The position numbers and the translations under genes are program-made. From Xanthomonas hortorum pv. pelargonii (GTDB taxonomy: Bacteria; Pseudomonadota; Gammaproteobacteria; Xanthomonadales; Xanthomonadaceae): 64,000 nucleotides of DNA. Position 1 is the first letter of the stretch. Every line of letters starts with the position of its first letter. The stretch is taken from positions 29,727 through 93,726 of the forward strand of contig NZ_CP098605.1 of assembly GCF_024499015.1 (NCBI RefSeq). The letters run 5' to 3'. The notes beneath the pieces are model-generated. The model ran no database searches and was not told where the DNA came from. It saw nothing but the letters and a program-made list of their open reading frames with translations. Below, piece after piece: positions 40,991 to 49,169 of this stretch.

Positions 40991-41302
40991 ATGCAGAAAG
41001 TGCCCATGACCGCCGCGGAATTTGAAGTCATCCAGCCACGGTTAGGAAGGCTTACTGTCGACACCGTCCAGATCGCCCGACGCGTGCTTGTCGACGGAAA
41101 GTCACAGGCAGAAGCGGCCGAGGAAAATGGCCTCAGCCGCCAGCGCGTCAGCCAGATGGTTCAACGGGTCATGGCCGCTGCGAACGAGTTTCCGCCCGAC
41201 TGGGAACGCGTCGATGAGTGGATGCCACCGGAGTTGGCCAAACAAGTGCGCGCCCTTGCAGCCGAAGCCCGCACGATCACACAGGAGAAAAATCATGCTT
41301 GA
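40991..41302 (+). CDS. korA: KorA/TrfB-family transcriptional repressor
   Basis: 103 residues. The HTH block matches KorA/TrfB closely in layout: VQIARRVLVDGKSQAEAAEE, then NGLSRQRVSQMVQRVMAA. The tail PDWERVDEWMPPELAKQVRA parallels the KorA dimerisation part. KorA proteins co-ordinate plasmid backbone promoters. Two TTGACA-like boxes at 40893 and 40903 precede it. It overlaps the VbhA-like antitoxin gene, so it may lead that unit. Whether it or StbA reads the 9-bp repeats at the CUP-like promoters is open. Confidence 0.85.
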   Translation: MQKVPMTAAEFEVIQPRLGRLTVDTVQIARRVLVDGKSQAEAAEENGLSRQRVSQMVQRVMAAANEFPPDWERVDEWMPPELAKQVRALAAEARTITQEKNHA

Positions 41303-41483
41303 CGCACACGAAATCGAAGATCGCCGCCGCGCTGTGGCCAACGCGATCGCATCCCAGCGGCTCGAAGGTCTTGAGGTCGATGCCCAGACCCGGGCAGAGC
41401 TCGACCAGGTGGCACTCGGCGAGCTTGAGCCGGCAGACGTGATCGCGAGCATCCGCCGACGCCTTGTCGCTGGCAACGAATAG
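41295..41483 (+). CDS. VbhA-like antitoxin of a Fic toxin
   Basis: 62 residues starting inside the end of korA. The pattern ANAIASQRLEGLEVDAQ contains the Fic-inhibitory motif S-x-x-x-E-G (SQRLEG), whose Glu blocks ATP binding in the Fic active site. The C-terminal helix has ALGELEPADVIASIRRRL. A Fic protein lies 430 bases downstream, with one small gene between. Confidence 0.82.
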   Translation: MLDAHEIEDRRRAVANAIASQRLEGLEVDAQTRAELDQVALGELEPADVIASIRRRLVAGNE

Positions 41484-41503
41484 AAGATCGACTAGGAGGG
41501 CTT

Positions 41504-41911
41504 ATGTCCACCGCTACCGCTCAGCGTTTCGATTGGAAAGAGGCCGCCAAAGTCGGCGGCGTCGTTATCGGGTTTATGGCTGTCACGGGCGGCCTGGCAG
41601 CCATCGCCCCATTGTCTACGCACATCGTCAAGACGACGCCGGCCGGCGTCGTACAAACGGTCACCGTATATCCGGGTTCGGAGGGGAGTTTCAGCGGAAT
41701 TGGCGCGACCGGGCGTGGGATCGCTCTTGCAACCGGCAGCACCAGCAGTTCGCCCCGATCGGTCATTACCACTGACACGGGACGCTTCGTCGTCAACGGG
41801 GTGGCCCCTATGCTGTCGGGCGATCGCGTGGACCTGCGCACGGGCGCGACCGGCAGGCGGTATGTGTGCCCGGCGACCAACTATCACGACTGCTATCGCA
41901 CGGTCGACTGA
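41504..41911 (+). CDS. Hypothetical membrane-anchored protein between antitoxin and toxin
   Basis: 135 residues with one membrane helix near the start (VGGVVIGFMAVTGGLAAIAP) and a beta-rich Ser/Thr/Gly body ending with two cysteines (YVCPATNYHDCYRTVD). It sits between vbhA-like and fic genes, an unusual place for a third gene. Unknown function; possible envelope partner or chance insertion. Confidence 0.6.
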   Translation: MSTATAQRFDWKEAAKVGGVVIGFMAVTGGLAAIAPLSTHIVKTTPAGVVQTVTVYPGSEGSFSGIGATGRGIALATGSTSSSPRSVITTDTGRFVVNGVAPMLSGDRVDLRTGATGRRYVCPATNYHDCYRTVD

Positions 41912-41913
41912 CG

Positions 41914-42841
41914 ATGGCAGCGAAATACGACACCCCTTCGGATCCCTATGTCGATCCCACCACCGGGATCATGCGCAACTCAGTAGGAGCGCGCACGCAG
42001 CCCGAGCTGGACCGCATCGAAGCTGCGTTCGCATCGGTGCGGGCCTACGAACTTGAAAAGGTCCGGCCATCGGTCGCTACGACCTCGATCACCTGCGCAG
42101 CATTCACCGCAGTCTGTTCAGTGACGTGTATCCCTGGGCCGGGGAAATTCGGTCCGTCGTTATTGAGAAGGGCGAAACGCGCTTTGCCATGCCCGAACAC
42201 ATCGAGGGCGCCGGCGCGCAGCTGTTTCGCCAGCTGGCCCGGGAACAGAACTTGCGAAGCCTAGGAGCCGACGACTTCGCCAGCCGGGCAGGGCACTATC
42301 TCGGCGAAATCAACGCCCTGCATCCATTCCGCGAAGGCAACGGCCGCGCGCAGCGCGCTTCATCGGTCAGCTCGCCAGCGACGCCGGCTATTCCATTGCC
42401 TGGGATCGTGTCAGCCGGGACGACATGACCCGCGCCTCGATCGAGGCTTATCACAGCACACCTGACCGGCTTTCCCAGCTGATCCGCGACAACCTCACCG
42501 ATCGCGACCACGCACGCGCGGTGGAACTTGGCCGCTCGCTCGCCGGCGCTGGCGCCAGCGTTGGCTATGCCGAGCTCGGGCAGACCTACACCGGGCGCGT
42601 GCTGGGGGCGACCGAGCGCTATGTGGTGCAAGAGCGCGCGGACCTGCCGGGCGAACTGGTCTTGCACAATCGCTACCGTGTTGTGGGCGACCTTGAGGCC
42701 CAGCGCGGCCAGGCCGTCGAGATTCGATATCCGCAAGGTGACGTCGCGCTGGTCATGCCTGCCAAGGCGCATGACGGACCAGCCAAGGAAAAAGCCAGCC
42801 CGGATAAGGGCAGCGACTTCGGCCGAGACTTCGGTCGGTAG
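41914..42841 (+). CDS. Fic-family toxin, VbhT-like (two apparent frameshifts)
   Basis: Reconstructed at 309 residues; bases are missing near 42072 and 42357. The Fic core has GRYDLDHLRSIHRSLFSDVY, PWAGEIRS and the active-site motif HPFREGNGRAQR. A C-terminal extension of about 150 residues (after TYTGRVLGATERYVVQE) resembles the domain linked to VbhT-type toxins. The expected activity is AMP transfer to a host target such as gyrase/topoisomerase, held back by the VbhA-like protein. Confidence 0.82.
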
Positions 42842-42916
42842 AACAGGGCAGTCGCAGCAACTGCGATCACGCCCCCGTACAGTGACAATCCCAACACAAC
42901 AAATAGAGGTCAGGAC

Positions 42917-43285
42917 ATGACGGAGACAACCACGTATGACGGCACGCGCAGCCTACGTCGCGCTGCGGCAGCTGTGGCGGGTTTGGGGATTGGCGTGCTC
43001 GTGTTTGCCGTGCTTTTCGCCGGCCCAGTGTTTCTAGAAAATCAGCTCTTCCTGACGCTCTCACTGCCTGTCGCCGTGCTTATGATTTTCGTCGGCCTCG
43101 CGGCATATCGCTTTGCCAAAAGGGCGGAAGTCGCCAAGAAGCCTGCGACAGCTGCCGAGAAGGCGGAAGCGAACGAAGCGCATGTCAAGCTTCAGAACAA
43201 GCTGCTATTCGCCCTGAAAGTCGGCAAGGTCATCGCAATTGCGCTCATCCTTGTCGCCGCCTATCTCACGTTTCGTAGCTACTGA
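42917..43285 (+). CDS. Small inner-membrane protein
   Basis: 122 residues with three hydrophobic helices (AAAAVAGLGIGVLVFAVLF; LFLTLSLPVAVLMIFVGL; VGKVIAIALILVAAYLTF) and a charged Lys/Glu/Ala linker. No recognised family. It is the last gene before the third CUP-like copy. Confidence 0.65.
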   Translation: MTETTTYDGTRSLRRAAAAVAGLGIGVLVFAVLFAGPVFLENQLFLTLSLPVAVLMIFVGLAAYRFAKRAEVAKKPATAAEKAEANEAHVKLQNKLLFALKVGKVIAIALILVAAYLTFRSY

Positions 43286-43319
43286 TTTTCTCGACTAAGT
43301 GCCGTCGACGGGGCAGGGG

Positions 43320-43663
43320 ATTGCCCTGATCGGCGGCCAGCTGGCGCTGGCCAGCGTGCATGACCGCCGCACGCCGGCAGAGCCGCCGCGAGGCGGGGCA
43401 GCTCGCCCACCTCTTGCCCACCGTGCGTGCTGCGCCAGGCGGGCGGAACCGCCCGGCGCAGCCGGCCTTGGGCCGCGCCCCGTGGACAAGACGAGGACGA
43501 CCTGCAATCGGCAGGTCCGCCCACCCCTGACCGCACAGCTTCCCCGACGCCTGGGGATAGGTGGAGCTATCCCCGACGGCGACGGGCAGCGCTGCGCGCT
43601 GGCTGTGGATCAGGCGTGGACGGCCGCGTGAGCCTCACGGCGGCCGCCTGGCGGCGTCCACCG
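43320..43663 (+). repeat. CUP-like upstream repeat, copy 3 (short)
   Basis: About 344 bases nearly identical to 32998-33340 and the matching part of copy 2, then divergence. 43664-43856 is unrelated, apart from a GTAGGGGC / GCCCCTAC hairpin at 43775-43793. The promoter and leader part resumes similarity at 43857. No gene in this stretch. Confidence 0.82.
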
Positions 43664-43858
43664 AAAAGCCGAAACGCGGTTATCAGTGGGTGGCTGACGC
43701 GGTGATGCGGTGACACCCAGGATCATCATTGGCAATGGCGCCGACGCACTCCCAGCGCGTGTGGAGCGTTATCCGTAGGGGCGCTGCCCCTACACCCCGT
43801 TTGCCTTGTCGATGGCCGGGGAGGGAGGGAACTGAAGCTGAATGCAATACAACAAGTA

Positions 43859-43905
43859 TTGACAGCTATTGACAATCCTTGCATTTTGTCCTACTATTGT
43901 CCTAT
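43859..43905 (+). promoter_or_regulatory. Promoter with paired 9-bp operator repeats (ArdB unit)
   Basis: TTGACA at 43859 and 43869. TTGTCCTAC at 43886 and TTGTCCTAT at 43897 (11-base period) cover the -10. Same layout as at 33790 and 38758, with a more divergent leader. Confidence 0.75.
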
Positions 43906-43997
43906 CGGAAGGGTATTTATATCCTATTTCTTTCCGATATCCCGAGCTACGGCGGCAACCGTGTCGGGATCTTCCTCAAATCTTGCAGGAGATGACC

Positions 43998-44489
43998 ATG
44001 ACGATTGTTTGCGGAGGTTGCGTCGAGCCGGGTGGGATGGAGTTGGATCAGGATGGTTATTACGAAATCGAGTGCCCGAAGTGCCAGCGCACTGCGCACC
44101 GGAGTGACTGGGAAGCTGTTGAGGGTGGTGCGGTCAATGTGTACTGGCATGAGTCTTGCTGTCACTGCGGTTATCGGGACAGCAACGAGGAAGACGACGA
44201 GTTCGACGACAACGACGACCGCCCGCCCTATCCCTATGAGCTAGAGGGCGGCCCGAGCTACGGGGAGTGGGTTAACGAGCCGGATGAGCCGGAGGATGAC
44301 TTTCCTGGTTTCGCCCGCCCCTATGAAGAAGAGGGCGGCCCGAGCTACGGGGAGTGGGTTAACGAGTTTGAAGAGTCGACGGTAGAGCCGGAGCCGATGA
44401 CAGCCATATCCGGTCCGGCCAAGGCGGAATGGATGACGCGTGACGACCTGATCGCTCTGGCCCAAGGCCGGCCGCTGAGTTTTTCGTAA
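43998..44489 (+). CDS. Acidic zinc-ribbon protein with an internal repeat
   Basis: 163 residues; the start at 43998 is better spaced from GCAGGAG than the ATG at 43992. The N-terminal half has zinc-binding pairs (CGGC, CPKC, CCHCG). The C-terminal half is strongly acidic, with a direct repeat of EGGPSYGEWVNE (two copies about 33 residues apart). The last segment (EWMTRDDLIALAQGR) is helical. It overlaps ardB (TAATG). The acidic surface suggests a DNA-mimic anti-restriction role, but this is inference. Confidence 0.72.
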   Translation: MTIVCGGCVEPGGMELDQDGYYEIECPKCQRTAHRSDWEAVEGGAVNVYWHESCCHCGYRDSNEEDDEFDDNDDRPPYPYELEGGPSYGEWVNEPDEPEDDFPGFARPYEEEGGPSYGEWVNEFEESTVEPEPMTAISGPAKAEWMTRDDLIALAQGRPLSFS

Positions 44490-44938
44490 TGGGGGTGAAA
44501 ACGATGCCCCCGCAGATTGCTGCTACGCGTGTTGCCGATATCGATCGCACTTCATTTCTAGAAGCACATTTCGGCAAAGATCTTTCAATCAGGCATAGCC
44601 GCGAACGGAGGGTTTATAAGTGGCTGCATTTTCTCTCTCCAGCTGTTCGCGGTTGCCAGTGGCACTTCTATTCGTTGTCGAACGGTGGCTTTTACATGGC
44701 CCCGTCATGGGGTGTGCCGTTATGCCTCAAAGTTCCTAAGAGCGACGTTTTCGCCGTGTTGTCCGCCGACGCGGCGGGCATCGTCGCGACGATGTTTGCC
44801 TTGAACGATTACTCGACGATTCTGGCCAACCCGGCCGACATAAATGGAATGATCGAGCGCTACCATCATCTGGGCGCTTTCGCGACGATCCACAACGAAG
44901 CTCACATGCTTTACCAGGTCATCGAACACATCGGGTAA
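44489..44938 (+). CDS. ardB: ArdB-family anti-restriction protein
   Basis: Up to 149 residues (ATG 44489, or 44504). The family pattern is clear: FLEAHFGKDLSIRHS, VYKWLHFLSPAVRG, CQWHFYSLSNGGFYMAPSWG, LSADAAGIVATMFALNDYS and the final YHHLGAFA...HEAHMLYQVIEHI-like end. ArdB blocks type I restriction during plasmid entry. It lies behind a CUP-like promoter, as ardB does in IncN plasmids, and close to the leading side of the oriT. Confidence 0.88.
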   Translation: MGVKTMPPQIAATRVADIDRTSFLEAHFGKDLSIRHSRERRVYKWLHFLSPAVRGCQWHFYSLSNGGFYMAPSWGVPLCLKVPKSDVFAVLSADAAGIVATMFALNDYSTILANPADINGMIERYHHLGAFATIHNEAHMLYQVIEHIG

Positions 44939-44998
44939 AAATTCTGGCGGAGGGCAGGGGACTGCCTGCCTTCACTGTGTCCTCAAGAGGATCCAACC

Positions 44999-45311
44999 AT
45001 GAGCAGATATACCGCGACCATCCGAAGCTTGGCCGATGAACATCGCGCCGACCCGGCGGGCACCATCGGTTATGACCGTATGCTTCGCACCTATTTCGCC
45101 CAAGGCTTCCCAGCATCGGCGGGCGAAGATCACGCGTTCTGGATCGGCTGCTGTCTCGAAGAGTTCCCGACGTTGGCCAGCCTCTACGAGGGGCCGTGGC
45201 CGAGGGTACGCGATCGAGGACGTGAGTGTCGAGATGGTCACCGCAATGGCCTCTGAAGCCTCTACCCCAGCTGGGCCGAGCGTAGCCGAACGGTTCGGAC
45301 TCGTAACGTAA
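44999..45311 (+). CDS. Small hypothetical protein (one apparent frameshift)
   Basis: Reconstructed at about 103 residues: TIRSLADEHRADPAGTIGYD, an aromatic middle (HAFWIGCCLEEFPTLASLYE), and after a one-base correction near 45203 the tail AIEDVSVEMVTAMASEAS. It follows ardB in the same unit and ends at a terminator. Function unknown. Confidence 0.5.
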
Positions 45312-45327
45312 GCCTGCGCAAAAGCGA

Positions 45328-45353
45328 AAAAGGGCGGCCAGGCCGCCCCTTTG
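45328..45353. terminator. Terminator between the ardB unit and stbC
   Basis: AAAGGGCGGC-CAG-GCCGCCCCTTT-type hairpin with A and T flanks, serving both converging units. Confidence 0.7.
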
Positions 45354-45733
45354 CTATCCGCCTGCCATCCGCATGGCCAGGTAGACCGCCGCTCCGCCAA
45401 CGCCTCCGCCCACCAGGGCGAACACGGTCAGCAGGGCGGTCAATCGTCCACGTGCCAATCGCAGCTCCCGTGCGGCCGAGCTAGCTTCACCAGCGGCGGC
45501 TTGTGTGGCTTTGACGGCCTCCTTGGTCTGCTGATCAATGACCCGGGAAAGCCGCACGCACGCTTCGTTGATGTGCACGTTGCCCTCTTTGACAGCCGTC
45601 TGCAGCTCTGTCTTTGCCTCTTTGACGGTCTTGGGGATGGCGGCCTGCAGGGCCTCGACCCGATCTAGGATGCCTTGGACATCCCCAGCAGCTCCGCCAT
45701 GAGGGCTTCCCGATGTGTAGTCGGTCCGGCCAT
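45354..45733 (-). CDS. stbC: StbC-like protein (one apparent frameshift)
   Basis: Reconstructed at 126 residues from the ATG at 45733 (AAGGGGG upstream); one G is missing near 45677. A helical, coiled-coil body (DRVEALQAAIPKTVKEAKTE) is followed by a C-terminal membrane helix (LTALLTVFALVGGGVGGAAV). It is the third gene of an stbA-stbB-stbC operon arranged as in R388. StbC's molecular role in R388 is not well defined. Confidence 0.68.
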
Positions 45734-45747
45734 TGATGCCCCCTTGG

Positions 45748-46443
45748 CTATTTGGTCAAAACAGCGAACACGCTATCCAGATTTTCCTGAGCTGACGCCG
45801 CCAGGCGCTTGGCCGAAATCTTGGCCGCGATCGCTTGCTTGTCTTCCGGCGTCTTAGCCTCGCGCAAGAGGGCCTTGTAGTCCGTCGTGTCAGAGACGAG
45901 TTCGCCGATCGTCACGTTCAAGGCGCGCAGACGCTGGAACAGCTCGGAATACTGGATTGCCGCCGCAGGGCGCAGGGTGAAGGACTTCGTGTCCTGATGG
46001 AACGCGATCAAGGGATAGAAGGCGTCTTCGACCGTATCGTCCGCCTCTAGCTTGTTGAATACCACCCGGATCTTCTTCGCCGGCACGCCCATCGCGGCCA
46101 GGGCCTGGATCGTGGCGATCGTGTCCTTGATCTGTTTGGCTTCCTTCACGGCCGGAATCACAAACAGGTCCATATCTTCATGCGACCCGCGGTACTGGCG
46201 CATGAGCTTGACGAAATCCTCGACGTTGGACGAGCCAACATCGATGACGGCCGAGTCGATTACCAGCAGCTGCTCCTGCAGGGCACCGAATTGCTTGCCG
46301 CGCACGCTCTCGCCTTCGCCTTCATCAGCGTTGATCGACTCCACGGCGATGTATTCGGCGTCCTTGAGACGGGGATACAGCAGGTGCTTCGAGACTGTGG
46401 ACTTGCCGGTGTTCCCAGAAAAATTGATCACTGCAATCTTCAT
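45748..46443 (-). CDS. stbB: StbB, ParA-like ATPase
   Basis: 231 residues. Begins MKIAVINFSGNTGKSTVSKH, a Walker A of the ParA/MinD superfamily. VIDVGSSNVEDFVKLM fits the Walker B region and VVFNKLEADDTVE the later nucleotide-binding part. The start overlaps the stbA stop (TAATG). In R388, StbB is needed for conjugation and affects plasmid positioning in balance with StbA. The operon is divergent from trwABC across oriT. Confidence 0.88.
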   Translation of the reverse strand: MKIAVINFSGNTGKSTVSKHLLYPRLKDAEYIAVESINADEGEGESVRGKQFGALQEQLLVIDSAVIDVGSSNVEDFVKLMRQYRGSHEDMDLFVIPAVKEAKQIKDTIATIQALAAMGVPAKKIRVVFNKLEADDTVEDAFYPLIAFHQDTKSFTLRPAAAIQYSELFQRLRALNVTIGELVSDTTDYKALLREAKTPEDKQAIAAKISAKRLAASAQENLDSVFAVLTK

Positions 46444-46898
46444 TATTCGCTCCTAGGTAGTGCGTTTCTTGCCGATGATTGGCCTCTGGCGCGCCAGGTA
46501 TGACTCCCCACCTGGTCGCGCTTGCGACGGTCGAGCGCGTCGTCAAAGCTCGTTGATGTCGGGGCATCGTCTGCCGCGTCGTCGGCCGTTAAATCCTCCG
46601 TGGGCGCATTCGTCCGAGCCAGCGGATTGCCGTCCGCCGTGGTGGCCCTGACCGCCTTTGGAGGGGTCTCCTTGGTTCCGCCCGCCCGTTGCGCGCGATA
46701 CCTGTAGAGGGTCTTGCGGAAGGTTTCCAACGTGACGTCTAGCCCACCCGCATGCAGCGCCGCGACGATTTCCTCGTGTCGGACGCCCTGGTCTAGCTTC
46801 TCCTCGATCTCTGGCATCACACGGCGCAGCTTTGCCGCTTTTGTGCCGCCAGTGAGTTCAGTGATCGACTGCTTCAGCTTATTGACATCCACATCCAT
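46443..46898 (-). CDS. stbA: StbA-like DNA-binding stability protein
   Basis: About 151 residues from the ATG at 46898, with GGAGGG just upstream. The N-terminal half is the DNA-binding part (HEEIVAALHAGGLDVTLETF, RKTLYRYRAQR) and the C-terminal half is polar and disordered. Gene order and position beside oriT match R388 stbA. R388 StbA binds 9-bp direct repeats with an 11-bp period near oriT. Repeats of that geometry occur in this promoter (46924-46943) and at the three CUP-like promoters, so StbA is the leading candidate regulator. Confidence 0.8.
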   Translation of the reverse strand: MDVDVNKLKQSITELTGGTKAAKLRRVMPEIEEKLDQGVRHEEIVAALHAGGLDVTLETFRKTLYRYRAQRAGGTKETPPKAVRATTADGNPLARTNAPTEDLTADDAADDAPTSTSFDDALDRRKRDQVGSHTWRARGQSSARNALPRSE

Positions 46899-46923
46899 CA
46901 CCCTCCGTTGTTGACCTTGCAAA

Positions 46924-46959
46924 GTGTCCTAACTTTGTCCTACATCCTTCCCATTGTCA
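46924..46959 (-). promoter_or_regulatory. stbA promoter with paired 9-bp repeats
   Basis: On the plus strand GTGTCCTAA (46924) and TTGTCCTAC (46935) repeat with an 11-base period. A minus-strand TTGACA lies at 46959-46954, about 17 bases from a weak -10 (AAAGTT) that the repeats cover. This is the same operator unit as before the ParB, DUF932 and ArdB units. Confidence 0.7.
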
Positions 46960-47280
46960 ACCACGATCAGGCTATAACCGTCCGCACTCTGTCCGATTCG
47001 TGTCCTTTGGCCTAGCACGCTTCGCGTACTAGGCAGCGTTCGGACGCTTTTTGGGTCCCCGGCGTCCCTTAACGCGTTCAGATATCAGCATTTCCGGTGT
47101 CTTCCCTTAACCGATGGCTATACACCATACGCAACGCTTCGCGCTGCTAAGGCATTGAAAAACCTAAGGTTTTTCAAATTTCCAGCAAAAAGCGTAAGAC
47201 AAGCGTCTTACGAATCTTGAATTTTTCCCTGATTTTGCTAGGTTTAGGTGTAAGACAACCGTAAAACGAAGGCGGGAATT
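46960..47280. other. oriT: oriT region (R388/TrwC type)
   Basis: The 320-bp gene-free stretch between stbA and trwA. On the minus strand the hairpin GCAGCGC-GAA-GCGTTGC (47147-47131) is followed by TATGGTGTATAGCC. R388 has a GAAA-loop hairpin followed by TATTGTCTATAGCC, nicked before ATAGCC. By analogy the nick is on the minus strand between 47122 and 47121, so stbABC would enter the recipient first. A 23-bp palindrome (TTGAAAAACC-TAA-GGTTTTTCAA, 47155-47177) and the GTAAGAC-AAGC-GTCTTAC repeat (47194-47211, half-copy at 47249) are probable TrwA/IHF sites and the trwA promoter region. Confidence 0.85.
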
Positions 47281-47619
47281 GTGGCGTCCATTACCTTTCG
47301 ATGCAGCGAACGCGAGAAGATCGAGATAGAGCAGCGAGCTAGCAATGCTGGCGTCAATGTCACCGACTACTCAAAAGCGCGACTTTTGGGCGCTGACGAC
47401 AGCCGCGAACTCCTGCAGGTAATTGCCGATCGCCTCGAGCATGGCGTAGGTGACGGCACAGGCGCAGGCGGTATGAGCCGGGCAGAGCTCGCCATTCTGG
47501 CCGAGCTACTGCTGATGATGCGGCTCACCGTCAAACCCGATACCCAGCGCCAAGCGCAGGCCGAGGTGGAGCGCCTTGGTTTGGAAGTGTGGAGTTCCGA
47601 TTCAGTCAATCGAGGATAA
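47281..47619 (+). CDS. trwA: TrwA-like relaxosome accessory protein
   Basis: 112 residues from the GTG at 47281. An N-terminal ribbon-helix-helix (SITFRCSEREKIEIEQRASN, then VTDYSKARLLG) is followed by a helical tetramerisation tail (AELAILAELLLMMRLTV). In R388, TrwA binds oriT, stimulates TrwC nicking and represses the trw operon. It is 3 bases before trwB. Confidence 0.85.
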   Translation: MASITFRCSEREKIEIEQRASNAGVNVTDYSKARLLGADDSRELLQVIADRLEHGVGDGTGAGGMSRAELAILAELLLMMRLTVKPDTQRQAQAEVERLGLEVWSSDSVNRG

Positions 47620-47622
47620 GAG

Positions 47623-49169
47623 ATGGACGACAAGCAGAAGGCCCAAGCCGTATTTGCAGCCTTGCTTTTCACCCCGGCCGCGGCCTGGTTCATCACCGCC
47701 AAAGCTGTCTACGGCTTCACTCCCCAGGACGTGCGGCAACGCCTGCCCTACTTGTTCAAAAACACGTTCGAGTTGTGGCCGTTATGGAGCGCCCTGCTGG
47801 TTGGGGTCGTCTTGGGTATCGTGATCGCCGTGCTGATCGTGCGTCTCAACCGAACAGTCTTCGCCGGCGCGCACTTCGACAAGTTCTATCGCGGTACCAA
47901 GCTGACCAGCGCAAAACATCTGGCCCGTGAAACCACCGACCGTAAGCTGCCGCAGATCACAATCGCGGCCGTTCCGGTTCCTGTTGATGCCGAGAACACC
48001 CATTTCTCGATCGGCGGGGCGACCGGTACCGGCAAGTCGACCATCTTCAAAGAAATGATGTTCGGCCTCCTGCAGCGCGGCGACCGTATGGTCGTCACCG
48101 ACCCTGACGGAGAGTTCTTATCCGCGTTCTACCGGCCTGGAAAAGACAAGATCCTCAACCCCTACGACAGTCGCACCGAGGGGTGGAACTTCTTCAACGA
48201 GATGCAGGACGACTACGACTTCGAGCGCTATGCCAAGTCGATCATCCAGCCGTCCGACAGCAGCGAGTCGGAGGAATGGAACGACTATGGCCGCATGCTG
48301 TTTCGCGAGGTCGCCCGCAAGCTGTTCAACACCAGCCGCCAGCCGACCATGCGAGACGTGTTCGGCTGGACCAACCAGCGCCCCGTTGAGGAGCTGGAGG
48401 CCTTCGTGAAGGGAACGGCTGCCCAAGCCCTGTTCACCGGCAACACGCGCGCGACCAGCAGCGTTCGGTTCGTCCTGTCCAATAAGCTGTCGCCTCATCT
48501 GAAAATGCCCGACGGTCCGTTCTCCCTGCGCGATTGGCTCGCCGACCCCAATGGCGGCAACCTGTTCATCACCTGGGACGAGAACATGCGCGAGGCGCTG
48601 CATCCCATGATCTCGTGCTGGGTAGATACGATTTTTACGTCGGTCCTGGGAATGCCGGTGGATCACAGCCGACGCATCTGGACGTTCCTTGACGAGCTGG
48701 AATCGCTCGATCGGTTGCCCACGCTCGGCGATGCCTTGACGAAGGGGCGCAAGAAAGGCCTCAGCGTCGTCACGGGCTACCAGTCCTATACGCAGCTGGT
48801 CCGGATCTACGGCGACGAGCTGGCCGAGACCCTGCTTAGCAACCACCGCACCACCGTGGCGATGGCTGTCGGACGCATGGGCGAAAAGACCGCAGACCGG
48901 CTATCCAAGGCGCTCGGCGAGCACGAAGTCATGCGGCGCAAGCAGGCACCAGCCGGCGCTGGGGACAGATGGGCACGCGCAGCGAGAATGAGGAGGTCAA
49001 GACCGAGCGGGTCGTATCGGTCGCCGAGATCATGGCCTTGCCCAACCTCGAGGGCTTTCTTGCCTTTCCAGGCAATCTGCCGGTGGCCAAGTACAAGACG
49101 GAGCCGGTCACCTACACACGCGCCGAACCCGTGCCGGGGATCCTGCGCACTGACCGGGTGTTCTCATGA
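47623..49169 (+). CDS. trwB: TrwB-type coupling protein (one apparent frameshift)
   Basis: Reconstructed at 515 residues (R388 TrwB is 507). Two N-terminal membrane helices are followed by a P-loop ATPase: Walker A GGATGTGKSTIFKEMM, Walker B region RIWTFLDELESLDRLPTL, then the KGRKKGLSVVTGYQSYTQL motif. One G is missing near 48963; repair joins ...QAPAGAG to GQMGTRSENEE and the natural end. It would deliver the relaxase-DNA complex to a type IV secretion channel. Overlaps trwC (ATGA). Confidence 0.9.

Noticed and set aside
46960..47280. Treating the region as a replication origin because of its AT-rich palindromes
   Set aside because: The hairpin plus TATGGTGTATAGCC and the stbABC/trwABC context fit an R388-type transfer origin much better, and no Rep gene is adjacent.
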